Source: a virus. From it: DNA of 37,082 nucleotides. The stretch covers positions 1-37,082 of IMG/VR virus record IMGVR_UViG_3300031455_000004; one strand, written 5' to 3'. Below, piece after piece: positions 1-7,835 of the stretch. The first letter of the stretch is position 1. Every line of letters starts with the position of its first letter. Below the pieces are notes generated by a model. The model ran no database searches. It saw only the letters and a list, made by a program, of their open reading frames with translations, and was not told the origin of the DNA. Both the position numbers and the translations under genes were made by a program.

Positions 1-117
1 CGGCGGGCTCGTCGGGCTCGGCGGGCGCGGCGGGCTCGGCGGGCTCGGCGGGCTCGGCGGGCTCGGCGGGCTCGTCGGGCTCGGCGGGCTCGGCGGGCGC
101 GGCGGGCGCGGCGGGAA
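1..117. repeat. GC-rich 9-bp tandem repeat at contig edge
   Basis: About thirteen imperfect copies of GGCGGGCTC, with GGCGGGCGC and GTCGGGCTC variants. One forward frame is open from base 3 to a stop at 150-152 and reads as Gly-X-Y triplets (GSA, GAA, GSS), like the collagen-like parts of fibre proteins. The reverse strand could equally read as a Pro-Ala-Glu repeat. It may be the end of a truncated gene or an assembly breakpoint; the sequence does not decide. Confidence 0.8.
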
Positions 118-152
118 TCCATCCTTTAACCCAGAAGGTCCAATCGTGTTAA
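3..152 (+). CDS. Possible 3' end of a collagen-like repeat protein (partial)
   Basis: An open frame enters from the left edge and ends at TAA 150-152. It encodes Gly-Ser-Ala/Gly-Ala-Ala triplets with Gly at every third residue for about 36 residues, then a short tail IHPLTQKVQSC. Collagen-like Gly-X-Y stretches are common in phage fibres. No start is in the window and low-complexity GC-rich DNA is often open by chance, so this is only a candidate. It overlaps the GTG start of the next gene by 7 bases. Confidence 0.2.
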   Translation, partial: AGSSGSAGAAGSAGSAGSAGSAGSSGSAGSAGAAGAAGIHPLTQKVQSC

Positions 153-433
153 TCCCCGGAGAGAATGTCCTTGTGTTCATGCCGCACGGGTACGGGTTTG
201 CCGTGTTCGTGGGTCTGGTGGCCTCAGAACAACCCCAAGGCTGGATCGTTGATCCCGCACGAACCGTCGAGCAAATCAATCCAGACGATTCATCCGATGC
301 CAGGTGGGTCGAACTGGCCGAGGGCAAGGACAAGCCACTGCGTTCACGGTGCCAGTATGGGAAGCCAATCAAAGGCGGCGTCCGCGTGCCGCTGGGCGTC
401 CTTTCGATCCTTTGGCACGGGGAGCTTCCATGA
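146..433 (+). CDS. Small hypothetical protein, first gene of the plus-strand cluster
   Basis: A 95-aa protein starting at GTG 146, chosen because AGAAGG at 133-138 sits 7 nt upstream. The N-terminal third is hydrophobic beta-rich (VLVFMPHGYGFAVFVGLV), followed by a charged C-terminal half. No family is recognised. Its stop overlaps the ATG of the next gene (ATGA at 430-433), so the two are probably translated together. It begins a run of eight tiny genes pointing the opposite way from the virion genes, a position and style typical of early or accessory phage genes. Confidence 0.6.
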   Translation: MLIPGENVLVFMPHGYGFAVFVGLVASEQPQGWIVDPARTVEQINPDDSSDARWVELAEGKDKPLRSRCQYGKPIKGGVRVPLGVLSILWHGELP

Positions 434-738
434 GCCGCCTGATCCTCTGGTCCGTCGCCACCGACTGGCGAGCCGGCCAGGAAATCTACGAGGTCCTGAC
501 GTGGGACACCGAAGCCGACGACTACACCGTCCAGCCCGGCATGGACCGCTGGTACTACGGGTTCGCCGGCTTGCGGGAGGCGATCCGGTTGCTCCGGCAC
601 TTCGGGTACATGGGGTGCAAGGGGGACCCGTCGTCGAGCGTGACCTGCATGGGCAAGGAATGGGGTTCCGGCGTTGCTGAGCGGCGGGCGAAGATGTGGC
701 AAGAGCGATTGAAGACGCCCGCGGAGACCTTCACATGA
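430..738 (+). CDS. Small hypothetical protein
   Basis: A 102-aa protein from ATG 430, preceded by GGGGAGC. An in-frame upstream start exists at 304 but lies inside the previous gene and has no better ribosome site. It is acidic and rich in Trp and Tyr (MDRWYYGFAGLREAIRLLRHFGY), suggesting a small compact globular domain. No homologous family recognised. It is coupled by 4-nt overlaps at both ends, ATGA at 430 and ATGA at 735. Confidence 0.65.
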   Translation: MSRLILWSVATDWRAGQEIYEVLTWDTEADDYTVQPGMDRWYYGFAGLREAIRLLRHFGYMGCKGDPSSSVTCMGKEWGSGVAERRAKMWQERLKTPAETFT

Positions 739-1034
739 GACCGCCCTTCACCAAACGCCGCAAGGACGACAAGGCCACGAAGAAGCAACCGGCCATGACG
801 ACGATCTACTACACGGTCCGCGGCCATGCTCTGGAGGCCATGCCCGTAGGCACGCTCCAGACGGCCCAGGGCGGCGTGTGGCAATCGCCGATGGTATGGC
901 ATCAAAACTACAGCACGGACGGCGAGGTGAGCACCATCGACCGGGCCGAGAACACCGCCCTGGCCATCCTGGACGCCGTTCAGGAGGCCCGAATCCTTGA
1001 CAAACGAACCGGGAGGCCTGTCGATGCCGCGTGA
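735..1034 (+). CDS. Small hypothetical protein
   Basis: A 99-aa protein from ATG 735, overlapping the previous stop by 4 nt. The first 20 residues are strongly basic (KRRKDDKATKK), after which MTTIYYTVRGH could be an alternative start at 795. The rest is soluble, with a final amphipathic helix (AENTALAILDAVQEARILDK). No family recognised. It overlaps the start region of the next gene by a few bases. Confidence 0.55.
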   Translation: MRPPFTKRRKDDKATKKQPAMTTIYYTVRGHALEAMPVGTLQTAQGGVWQSPMVWHQNYSTDGEVSTIDRAENTALAILDAVQEARILDKRTGRPVDAA

Positions 1035-1542
1035 ATTCACCTGCCGCGAGTGCGGCCTTAAAGTCTTCGATGCTTCGAGCCTGAGCCGCTCCCAGTGCGC
1101 CGGGTGTACCTGGCTCGCCGGCATCACCATCCCGGAGGATCGGGAGCGGGTCCGGAAGGACCTCGTGGCAAAGGGGATCATCGGCGACAAGTTAGTGGGG
1201 AATTCCCCACCGGAGGACCACGGGGACCTCACCGGACCGAAGCCCGGCCGCATGGTCAAAATCGCCGACCTCATCGCCGAGCTTCAGAAGATCGAGGAGC
1301 GTTTCGGCAACACGTGCTGTTACGTCAGCGGCTTGGCGTGGGGGAGCGTGGCACTGTGGCGAGACTCGTGGGCCGACGCACTGAAGGCCGACCCGACGCC
1401 GGAGATCATCGAGGCGGCGGCGGAGGCCATTTGGGACGATGACTCTTGGAAGCGAGAATGCGCCTACACGAAGGACCGCACCCGCCAACAAGCCACCGCC
1501 GCCATCAACGCCTACCGCAAGGCGATCGGGGCCACGACATGA
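1024..1542 (+). CDS. Small protein with N-terminal zinc-ribbon-like cysteines
   Basis: A 172-aa protein. ATG 1024 is preferred over 997 because GGGAGG at 1010-1015 is correctly spaced. The first 30 residues carry CREC and CAGC pairs 17 residues apart, a zinc-ribbon-like pattern. At about residue 58 the 16-bp palindrome is read in frame as LVGNSPP, in what looks like a linker. The C-terminal half (IAELQKIEERFGN, then EIIEAAAEAIWDDDSW) is helical. Specific function unknown; a small nucleic-acid-binding accessory protein is plausible. Confidence 0.6.
   Translation: MPREFTCRECGLKVFDASSLSRSQCAGCTWLAGITIPEDRERVRKDLVAKGIIGDKLVGNSPPEDHGDLTGPKPGRMVKIADLIAELQKIEERFGNTCCYVSGLAWGSVALWRDSWADALKADPTPEIIEAAAEAIWDDDSWKRECAYTKDRTRQQATAAINAYRKAIGATT
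1195..1210. repeat. 16-bp palindrome, coding copy (VGNSP)
   Basis: Exact GTGGGGAATTCCCCAC, flanked by GTTA and CGG. It lies in frame inside the zinc-ribbon-like gene at 1024-1542. Confidence 0.98.
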
Positions 1543-1862
1543 CAAAGTTCCTTGACGGCCCGGCTGCTGGCGTCGTGCTCATGCTTCGCCGCTCGCCGAC
1601 GTTCCTTCGGGTATGTCACAAAGGCCGATCGGAATGGGACGCACTGGATCAAGTGAGTGACACGCCACGAGCCGGTGAAGTGCTCTACGCCTACCGGCTC
1701 GTGAAGGATGACGGCGTGGTGTTCGTCCGGCCCGGCGGGGCGTACAGGCTGGCAGAGTACGCATACATCGCCGACACACAGCCATCCGACGAGGCTATGC
1801 GTGACACGATGACATGGCGCGGCTGGTGCCTGGAAAAGCAGACGCAGGAGAACGCCCGATGA
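1539..1862 (+). CDS. Small hypothetical protein
   Basis: A 107-aa protein from ATG 1539, which overlaps the previous stop (ATGA). The long upstream extension of the frame is antisense or out-of-frame to a better gene and was ignored. It contains a beta-rich stretch (GVVFVRPGGAYRLAEYAYIAD) and an acidic C-terminal region with MTWRGWCLEKQ. No family recognised. Start/stop overlaps on both sides place it in the same translationally coupled string. Confidence 0.6.
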   Translation: MTKFLDGPAAGVVLMLRRSPTFLRVCHKGRSEWDALDQVSDTPRAGEVLYAYRLVKDDGVVFVRPGGAYRLAEYAYIADTQPSDEAMRDTMTWRGWCLEKQTQENAR

Positions 1863-2059
1863 ACTGTCCCTTCGGCGGTCACATCTGGTGCCGCGATCGG
1901 CGCTGCACCATCTGCGGAATGACCATGAGGCTCTACCTGTTGACGAACCGGGGGACCGAGCCCGAACTGTACCGCGCCCACATCGAGAGCCGGCCCGAGG
2001 CGTACCCCGAGGTGCCCATGCAGTACGACACCATCCGCGGCTGGAGAATTGCCCGATGA
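1859..2059 (+). CDS. Small Cys-rich protein, zinc-finger-like
   Basis: A 66-aa protein from ATG 1859, overlapping the previous stop by 4 nt. The first 20 residues hold a CPFGGH...C...CTIC arrangement that could bind one zinc ion. The rest (YLLTNRGTEPELYRAHIE) is soluble. The size and cysteines suit a small DNA-, RNA- or protein-binding phage factor, but no named family is recognised. It ends in an ATGA overlap with the next gene. Confidence 0.55.
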   Translation: MNCPFGGHIWCRDRRCTICGMTMRLYLLTNRGTEPELYRAHIESRPEAYPEVPMQYDTIRGWRIAR

Positions 2060-2202
2060 ACGCGCCCGACCTTGAAGAACTCGCCTTGTCCGTCGAGGCC
2101 ACGATTCTCTTCCTGTTGGAACTGTGCATCTACCCGTTCATGATCCTGCGCCGGGCCACGCAGGGGAGACTTCACTTCGGCCCGCCAGACTGGAGCAAAT
2201 GA
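2056..2202 (+). CDS. Small single-pass membrane protein
   Basis: A 48-aa protein from ATG 2056, overlapping the previous stop. A strongly hydrophobic segment of about 20 residues (VEATILFLLELCIYPFMIL) is followed by a basic tail (RRATQGR), consistent with one membrane helix and a cytoplasmic C-terminus. Too short for family assignment. A membrane accessory role, such as superinfection or lysis timing, is possible but not shown. Confidence 0.5.
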   Translation: MNAPDLEELALSVEATILFLLELCIYPFMILRRATQGRLHFGPPDWSK

Positions 2203-2585
2203 TGGGTGCCAAACTCGACCGTATGAAAGCCGCCGCCGCCAACAAGGACAAGCGGAAGGACGGCCGGCCACGCTTGAAGGACAAGTTCATGCCGGGGAAG
2301 TTAGTGGGGAATTCCCCACCAAAGCCGACGCCAACGCGGGCCGAGAAGCTGAAGGGACGCGACAAGGAAATGGAGGATCGCGGCCGCTGGCCCGTTCGAA
2401 CGCGGATCGTGACCGACATGGTGGAATCGCACAGGTGGAACGTGAGCGTGATGATCCCGGAACCGAACCAGAAGCCCAGTGAATCGGCTTTTGCGTGGTA
2501 CTGGGAAGTTAGCGGCCAAGGTCTACACGAGCTTCTGACGACAGCGTATCGGGCGTGGGTCGAGGCCGGCAAACCGGGAGCCTGA
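2199..2585 (+). CDS. Small basic hypothetical protein, last gene of the plus-strand cluster
   Basis: A 128-aa protein from ATG 2199 (or the adjoining ATG 2202), overlapping the previous stop. The N-terminus is Lys/Arg-rich (KDKRKDGRPRLKDK), then the palindrome is read as KLVGNSPPKPT. The C-terminal half (FAWYWEVSGQGLHELLTTAYRAWVEAG) seems to form a compact domain. The basic head suggests nucleic-acid contact; no family is recognised. It ends 39 bp before the convergent stop of the large polyvalent gene. Confidence 0.55.
   Translation: MMGAKLDRMKAAAANKDKRKDGRPRLKDKFMPGKLVGNSPPKPTPTRAEKLKGRDKEMEDRGRWPVRTRIVTDMVESHRWNVSVMIPEPNQKPSESAFAWYWEVSGQGLHELLTTAYRAWVEAGKPGA
2304..2319. repeat. 16-bp palindrome, coding copy (VGNSP)
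   Basis: Exact copy flanked by AGTTA and CAA, in frame in the gene at 2199-2585, between its basic head and C-terminal domain. Confidence 0.98.
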
Positions 2586-2624
2586 CATGACCGAGCGTCC
2601 GCCCCAACGTCTTCGTGAGACGGC

Positions 2625-5600
2625 TCAGCGCCCGAGGCCAAACGGCAGCGGCAGACGACGTGCTGTTGGTGGGGAATTCCCCACCTCGCCGGCCAGAAGC
2701 CGAGCCCGAGCCCGAGCCTTCGCTTTCTCCAAGCTGCTCTCCATGAACGCCGCCCGCGTCTTCTCACCCATCCGGCCGACTTGCTCCATCGGCCACTTCC
2801 CCACCGAACGATCGTACTCCTCCACCAGCAAGTTCTCGAACTGCTCCTGACGCTCCTTCGTCAACGGCACCTGCACGCCGTTGTAGGCCAGGTCCACGTC
2901 ATACGACGGCAGCTTCTTGCCGAGCGACTTCAACCGCTCCCGGTTGTCGGCCGACAGCTTGCCCGTCATCGACTCCACCCGCTTCGCGTCGGCCTGTTGG
3001 GCGAACGCGCTGGCGCGAGCCATGTCTTCCGGCGATCGCTCCGGTTTCGGCTTCGGTCCCACCTGGCGGACGAGCTTCTCTTGCTCCGGGATCGACAGGT
3101 CCCCGTATGCCTTGCCCGTGGTTTCCTTCGCCTTCGACCGCAGCTTCTCCATGTACTCCGTCTTCTCGTCCCGCGGAAAGGACCGCAGCCCGCCCAGGCC
3201 CGTCGCCGCCTGCGCCACGCGCTGGGCCGGCGTCCCGTCGCCCGTGAACACGTCCTGCAACCCGATCGGCGTCACGGACCGCGCCAGCGCCCCGGCCTTC
3301 GTGATCTTCTCGCCGCGGAAGTCCTCCCCCGTGAAGAAGTCCCAAGCCGTCCGAATCGGCATCGACGAGTGACCCCGGAACCAGTTCACCGGGGCCTGAT
3401 TGTCGTCGGCCGTCGCCCACTTCGAGGCCATGCTGATGATCGAACGGGGAACGCCGCCCAGGCCGACCTCCAGCCTCTTGTCCGTACCGGGGATCGGAAC
3501 CGGCACCATCCAGCCCTTGCCGTTGCGGATGTCGAGGCGGTCCGCGAACTCCTCGTCGGAGAGCAGGCCCATCGACTTCGCCGCTTGAAGGAGCCCGTAG
3601 GTGAGCAGGCCCGCGCCAATCGTCATCGCCGCCATGTCCTTGCGGGCGTAGTACGCCGTGTCGCCCTTTTCGAACATCTGTTGAAACAACTTGAGCGGTG
3701 CCCGGTAGTACGACGGCGCCAACAGCGTTGCCCGTTCGAGAAGCATCCGCTCCGGGGACATCCCCAGCGTGTTCATCCGCCCCTGGCCCGTCATGTTCTC
3801 GATGCCCTGGACGATCCGCGGCCACTCCGTCCGGTTGCCGTCGTTGGCACGGGACATGAAGAGGTGAACCTTCGCCATGTCGATCGCCGTCACCATCGCC
3901 CGCGTGGCCCGCCGGTAGATCGGCCCGACAACAGGAATGCGTTCGACCAGGCTTTGCCCCTTCCCCATGCCCATCAGTTCGACGTTCATTCCGAGCGAGC
4001 CGCCGGACTCCACCATCCGCGTTGCCGCCTGCGCGAAGTCCGGGTTCTTCATGGCGTCGGCGAACGCCTTGCCCGTGACAAAGTCCTTCGTGGCCCGGAC
4101 CATCGACTTCACCCACACATCCGGCCGCGAGATCAGGGTTCCCATCAACTGTTGCGTCGCATACGAGAAGTCGGCACCGAGGGTGACGTTGCGAGCCTCT
4201 TGGAAAGCGTCAAGCACGGCCTTCGCATAGCTGCCGCTCCCCGTCGTGCCGTACATCCTCTTGGCCCACTTCGCCGCGTCTTCCGACAGCATCTTCCCCT
4301 TGAACAGCGGCACGTTCTCCACGTTCCCCGTCGCTTCGTCACGTGCCCGTGCCATCATTTCATCGCGGAACTCCTGGCGAGCACGAGGACCCTTGCGGGC
4401 CATCTTCGCCACGTTCTCCGGTTTCTCCATGAAGCTGAGGTACTTCGGCAGCGTCATGTCCTTGACGCCCAGTTTCGGATCGGTGACGAGCCGATGATCG
4501 GCGATCCGGGTGTACCACTCTTTCACGGAGTTCGCCACACGCGAGTAAGCATCCATGTACTTCACGCCCTGCGCGATGCGGCCTTCCGCTTCCGAGCCCA
4601 GCGTCCGCTGTTGCTGGTGGGTCTGCCGCGATCCCGGTTTGCGGCCCGTCAGCTTCCCGACCTTCCCCTTCACCCAGTCAAGGAACTCATCGGCCGTGCT
4701 GCGCGGTTCAGGTGTGCGGGGGAAGTACGGCAGCGCCAGGAACTCATCGGCCGTGATCTTCTCTCCCGTCTTCGGATGGTAGAGGGGCAGCCCTTCCCGA
4801 TCGGCCTGACGGACGATCTTCTCCCGTACCCCACGCTCCCACGCAAGGAACTCATGCTGTTCGGGAGTGAACTTCTGACTTCCCGGCTTGGCTTGCTCCG
4901 CTTCCGCCACGTCCGAGAGGAAGTCCTTCGTCCCGTCCGCAAGGGTAATCTGCCCTTGCTTGTCAAGGACGAAGGGATCGGGCCGTTCGGCCGCACGACG
5001 CGCGACCATCACGTTCGCCGCGTGTTCGGCGAAGTGGGTGCCCACGGCGTGCGTCGTCGTCGCGTGCATGTACGGTTCCTGAACGCGAGCCCCCGGCTGG
5101 CTCTCGGCGATGTTGTCCATGACCACGCGGGACGGCATGGCCCGCGGGTTGTGCGGGTTCGGGTCCGCGTCGGGGACGAACTTCGTGTCACCCTTGGGCC
5201 AGCGACCGATCGCCGCGTCAATCACGAACTCCATCGCCGCCTTCGGGACCGGGAAGCCGGAGTACAACAAGTCGCCGTAAGGATCGGGCGGGCGGGTTGG
5301 CGAGTTCGGAACCGTGGACGGCGCGCCCCCCGGCTGCCAGAGTCGATCCCCCGCGTCCGTCGTCCGGTTCTCCGGCTCGTACCCCGCCTGTCGCATCACG
5401 CGGCGAAGCGTGTCCATACCCCGGATCGGACGCCCACTGAAGTCTTCCGTGGCCACCGTCACGCGGCCACGACGCAATATTCTCAGGAAGTCGATCACCC
5501 GGCCTTCGAGGGCGGCGTTCCCCGGCGAGTTCTCATAGGCCACCTTCACGATCAGGGACGTGGAGTTCATCTTGTAGCCGAACGAACTCCCGTCCTCGTT

Positions 5601-7835
5601 CTTGACCTCCGCCCCGCCGCCAAAGTCGTCCCGCTTCGCCTCGGGGATTGCCTTCCCCGCCTCATAAAGCGAGTTATGTGGGTCCCATTGCAACTCTTGT
5701 TGAACCACCTCATCCCACGGGTCACGCTTCTCCGCCGGCTTGTCGTCTTCGAACAGCGACCGCTTCGCCTCGTCCTTCGCCTGTTGCTTCTCCGCCCAAC
5801 TCCCCTCTTCCACCAGGTGATGCTTGCGGAGCAGGTCCACGAACTGATCGACCGGCGAGAACTCGTTCTTGAGGGGAACACCCCACTCCGCCATCTTGCC
5901 CGGTATGTACTCGTCGGCGTGGAGCCCGCCCTTCTGTGCCGGGTCCGTCGAGAAGATGTTGCGAAGCGCCGCCTCGTTCTCGTGAATGCCTTCCGCCTCA
6001 CCCTTGCCCACGGCGCCGACCCGAATCTTCCCGTGCCGCTTCACGTCCTGCATCACGTCCCGGTACGCCGTCTTCGCACCCGACGCTGTCCGCCGCCGCT
6101 CCTCGTAGGCAAAGTCGCTCTCGCCCGGCCTGCGGGTCATCACCTTCAGTTCGCCGAGTGCCTTCCGCACCCGCTCCAGCTTCGGCACCCACTGCGCGAT
6201 CAGCTTGCCCGGCTGCTTCTCCCCTTGCTCCGTCAACAGGTCCCGGACCCGCTGCACCTCGTCGTCGATCCGCCGCAAGGACTCAGGACCGGCGTTCTCC
6301 TTCGCCGTCCGCACCGCCTTGTCGAGCCGCTGCACCGCCCGCGTCCGCAACGTCGCCGGCTGCGCCGTGCCCTTGCCGAAGTCCTTCGGCATCCGGTTGC
6401 CCACCAGCAACCGCAAGGCATCGACCTTCCACGTCCCCGTCTTCACGTCCATGTACGTGTCCAGGTTCGCGTCGATCGCTTCCCGCACCTTCGGGTCACT
6501 CGTGGCCAGATTGACGTACATCTGCTGCGCCTTCTCCTGTTCCCGCTCCTGCCGGACCACTTGCCGCTCTTGGGGCATCCGGCCGCGTTTGGTGGGGAAT
6601 TCCCCACTAACTTCATCCGCCGCCACCGCCTTCCCCGACCCACGCATCAACGCCGCCAGTTCCGCCACCGCCTCATCGCCGGCCTTCCCGCGGGCTTCTT
6701 CCTCAATCTGCCGGATGCGCTCCCGCTCCACGCCGAGGCCCGCACGACGATGCCCCTTCGGCCGACGGAAGGTGGAATCGCTGCCGATGTCCGCCTGCGA
6801 ACGGCCCCGCGCCCGCTCGACCAGCACGTGCACCTCGCGGGGCGTCAGGCCGGCGGCAGCCAACCGATCCTTCGCCGCGTCGATCGGGGGACGTGCCGGC
6901 GACTCGGCCCGGCGCTCCGGCACTCCGGCCGGCGGACGAGGACGCGGGGGAGCGACCGGCGAAGGCACCGGCGCCGGCACCGCACCGCGGCGGTCCCGAG
7001 CCAACCGCTGCCGTGCCAAAGCGTCCAGAACCGGCGGAGGCCCGCCGTGGCCCGCTGGCGGGGCCGGAGGCGTCACAGGCGTCTCTACCGGCGTGGAGGG
7101 TCGATCGGCCGCTGGCGGGGCTTCCAGGGGCCTTGCCGGGGCCTCAGACGGGGTGAACAGGCCCGGCTTTTCATCTGGGACAGGAATTCCCTTGCGGGGC
7201 TTGCCGGTCGGGGAACGTGGCGCGTCAGTGGCCTTGGGAACCCAATGGTAGGTAGATGCCCCTTCCCACTCCTCGTATGGGTAGCTCTCTGACAGTTCGA
7301 ACCCGGCCCGCTTGAGCATCCGGTCGTATGCGGCGTGCCGCCGATCTTCGGTCGAATACCGCACCCCGACGCCGGCCTTGCGGAACTGGCCGAGAACGTC
7401 CACGATCTTCCGGGCCACGGGCAAGGTGTCCTTTTGAAGACCAGACCCAATCTTCATCACGTCGTCAAACCCGGTCCCTTCGTTGAAGAAGTTAATGTCC
7501 ACCTCCTTGCCGCCGTCAACAACTTCGAACCGCAGCCCGCGACCGGGTAGCTTGACCGTCCGAGAGTCGCCCTGGACCACGGCATCGGGGAACACGTCGC
7601 GAATAATGCCGTGTGGGTCCGTCGCAACTGGCTTAATAGATGTTGATTTGTGACCAGGTAGCGCGATCCATTCCTGCCCATGAGCACCTTTGAAGGTGAT
7701 TCCGTCGTGACCAGCAGCTTTCGCACCTTCAATTAAGTCTCGCATGGTTGCACTTGCTGGCAAACCGAGCTTCTTCTTAGCTTGCATCCAGTTGTCGGCA
7801 GAAAGGATATTGCTGAACGTCAGCCGATCCTTCAC
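2625..7835 (-). CDS. Giant polyvalent virion protein with ART C-half, sigma70-region-4-like HTH and LPD-type C-terminus
   Basis: A 1736-aa protein starting at GTG 7835, which overlaps the stop of the preceding gene (GTGA). Residues 1-68 resemble the C-terminal half of an ADP-ribosyltransferase of the polyvalent type (AAGHDGITF...EWIALPGHKS). Residues about 95-185 and 738-822 resemble each other. A Pro-rich linker covers about 205-325. Residues 328-385 carry LTPRE and VERERIRQIEEEA, the signature of sigma70 region 4. From about 860 the protein is helical and resembles large polyvalent-protein-associated domains (NMTGQGRMN near 1346). Such proteins are known to be packaged in virions and ejected with DNA; that role is inferred here from size and position at the end of the tail block. 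Two in-frame palindromes occur, near residues 410 and 1718. Confidence 0.85.
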   Translation of the reverse strand: MKDRLTFSNILSADNWMQAKKKLGLPASATMRDLIEGAKAAGHDGITFKGAHGQEWIALPGHKSTSIKPVATDPHGIIRDVFPDAVVQGDSRTVKLPGRGLRFEVVDGGKEVDINFFNEGTGFDDVMKIGSGLQKDTLPVARKIVDVLGQFRKAGVGVRYSTEDRRHAAYDRMLKRAGFELSESYPYEEWEGASTYHWVPKATDAPRSPTGKPRKGIPVPDEKPGLFTPSEAPARPLEAPPAADRPSTPVETPVTPPAPPAGHGGPPPVLDALARQRLARDRRGAVPAPVPSPVAPPRPRPPAGVPERRAESPARPPIDAAKDRLAAAGLTPREVHVLVERARGRSQADIGSDSTFRRPKGHRRAGLGVERERIRQIEEEARGKAGDEAVAELAALMRGSGKAVAADEVSGEFPTKRGRMPQERQVVRQEREQEKAQQMYVNLATSDPKVREAIDANLDTYMDVKTGTWKVDALRLLVGNRMPKDFGKGTAQPATLRTRAVQRLDKAVRTAKENAGPESLRRIDDEVQRVRDLLTEQGEKQPGKLIAQWVPKLERVRKALGELKVMTRRPGESDFAYEERRRTASGAKTAYRDVMQDVKRHGKIRVGAVGKGEAEGIHENEAALRNIFSTDPAQKGGLHADEYIPGKMAEWGVPLKNEFSPVDQFVDLLRKHHLVEEGSWAEKQQAKDEAKRSLFEDDKPAEKRDPWDEVVQQELQWDPHNSLYEAGKAIPEAKRDDFGGGAEVKNEDGSSFGYKMNSTSLIVKVAYENSPGNAALEGRVIDFLRILRRGRVTVATEDFSGRPIRGMDTLRRVMRQAGYEPENRTTDAGDRLWQPGGAPSTVPNSPTRPPDPYGDLLYSGFPVPKAAMEFVIDAAIGRWPKGDTKFVPDADPNPHNPRAMPSRVVMDNIAESQPGARVQEPYMHATTTHAVGTHFAEHAANVMVARRAAERPDPFVLDKQGQITLADGTKDFLSDVAEAEQAKPGSQKFTPEQHEFLAWERGVREKIVRQADREGLPLYHPKTGEKITADEFLALPYFPRTPEPRSTADEFLDWVKGKVGKLTGRKPGSRQTHQQQRTLGSEAEGRIAQGVKYMDAYSRVANSVKEWYTRIADHRLVTDPKLGVKDMTLPKYLSFMEKPENVAKMARKGPRARQEFRDEMMARARDEATGNVENVPLFKGKMLSEDAAKWAKRMYGTTGSGSYAKAVLDAFQEARNVTLGADFSYATQQLMGTLISRPDVWVKSMVRATKDFVTGKAFADAMKNPDFAQAATRMVESGGSLGMNVELMGMGKGQSLVERIPVVGPIYRRATRAMVTAIDMAKVHLFMSRANDGNRTEWPRIVQGIENMTGQGRMNTLGMSPERMLLERATLLAPSYYRAPLKLFQQMFEKGDTAYYARKDMAAMTIGAGLLTYGLLQAAKSMGLLSDEEFADRLDIRNGKGWMVPVPIPGTDKRLEVGLGGVPRSIISMASKWATADDNQAPVNWFRGHSSMPIRTAWDFFTGEDFRGEKITKAGALARSVTPIGLQDVFTGDGTPAQRVAQAATGLGGLRSFPRDEKTEYMEKLRSKAKETTGKAYGDLSIPEQEKLVRQVGPKPKPERSPEDMARASAFAQQADAKRVESMTGKLSADNRERLKSLGKKLPSYDVDLAYNGVQVPLTKERQEQFENLLVEEYDRSVGKWPMEQVGRMGEKTRAAFMESSLEKAKARARARLLAGEVGNSPPTARRLPLPFGLGR
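2669..2684. repeat. 16-bp palindrome, coding copy (VGNSP) near a C-terminus
   Basis: Exact copy flanked by TTG and CTC. It encodes EVGNSPP 20 residues before the end of the giant polyvalent protein. Confidence 0.98.
6592..6607. repeat. 16-bp palindrome, coding copy (GEFPT frame)
   Basis: Exact copy flanked by TTTG and TAACTT. It is the only internal copy read as GEFPT rather than VGNSP, just after the sigma-like domain of the giant protein. Confidence 0.98.

Noticed and set aside
2587-2850. An 87-aa plus-strand frame after the small-gene cluster
   Set aside because: Ser/Arg-rich, mostly antisense to the polyvalent gene, includes the palindrome as GEFPT; no clear ribosome site.
2781-7292. 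A 1503-aa plus-strand open frame opposite the giant polyvalent gene
   Set aside because: Arg/His/Leu-rich composition with no family features; high GC keeps the antisense frame open. The minus-strand gene has recognisable domains.
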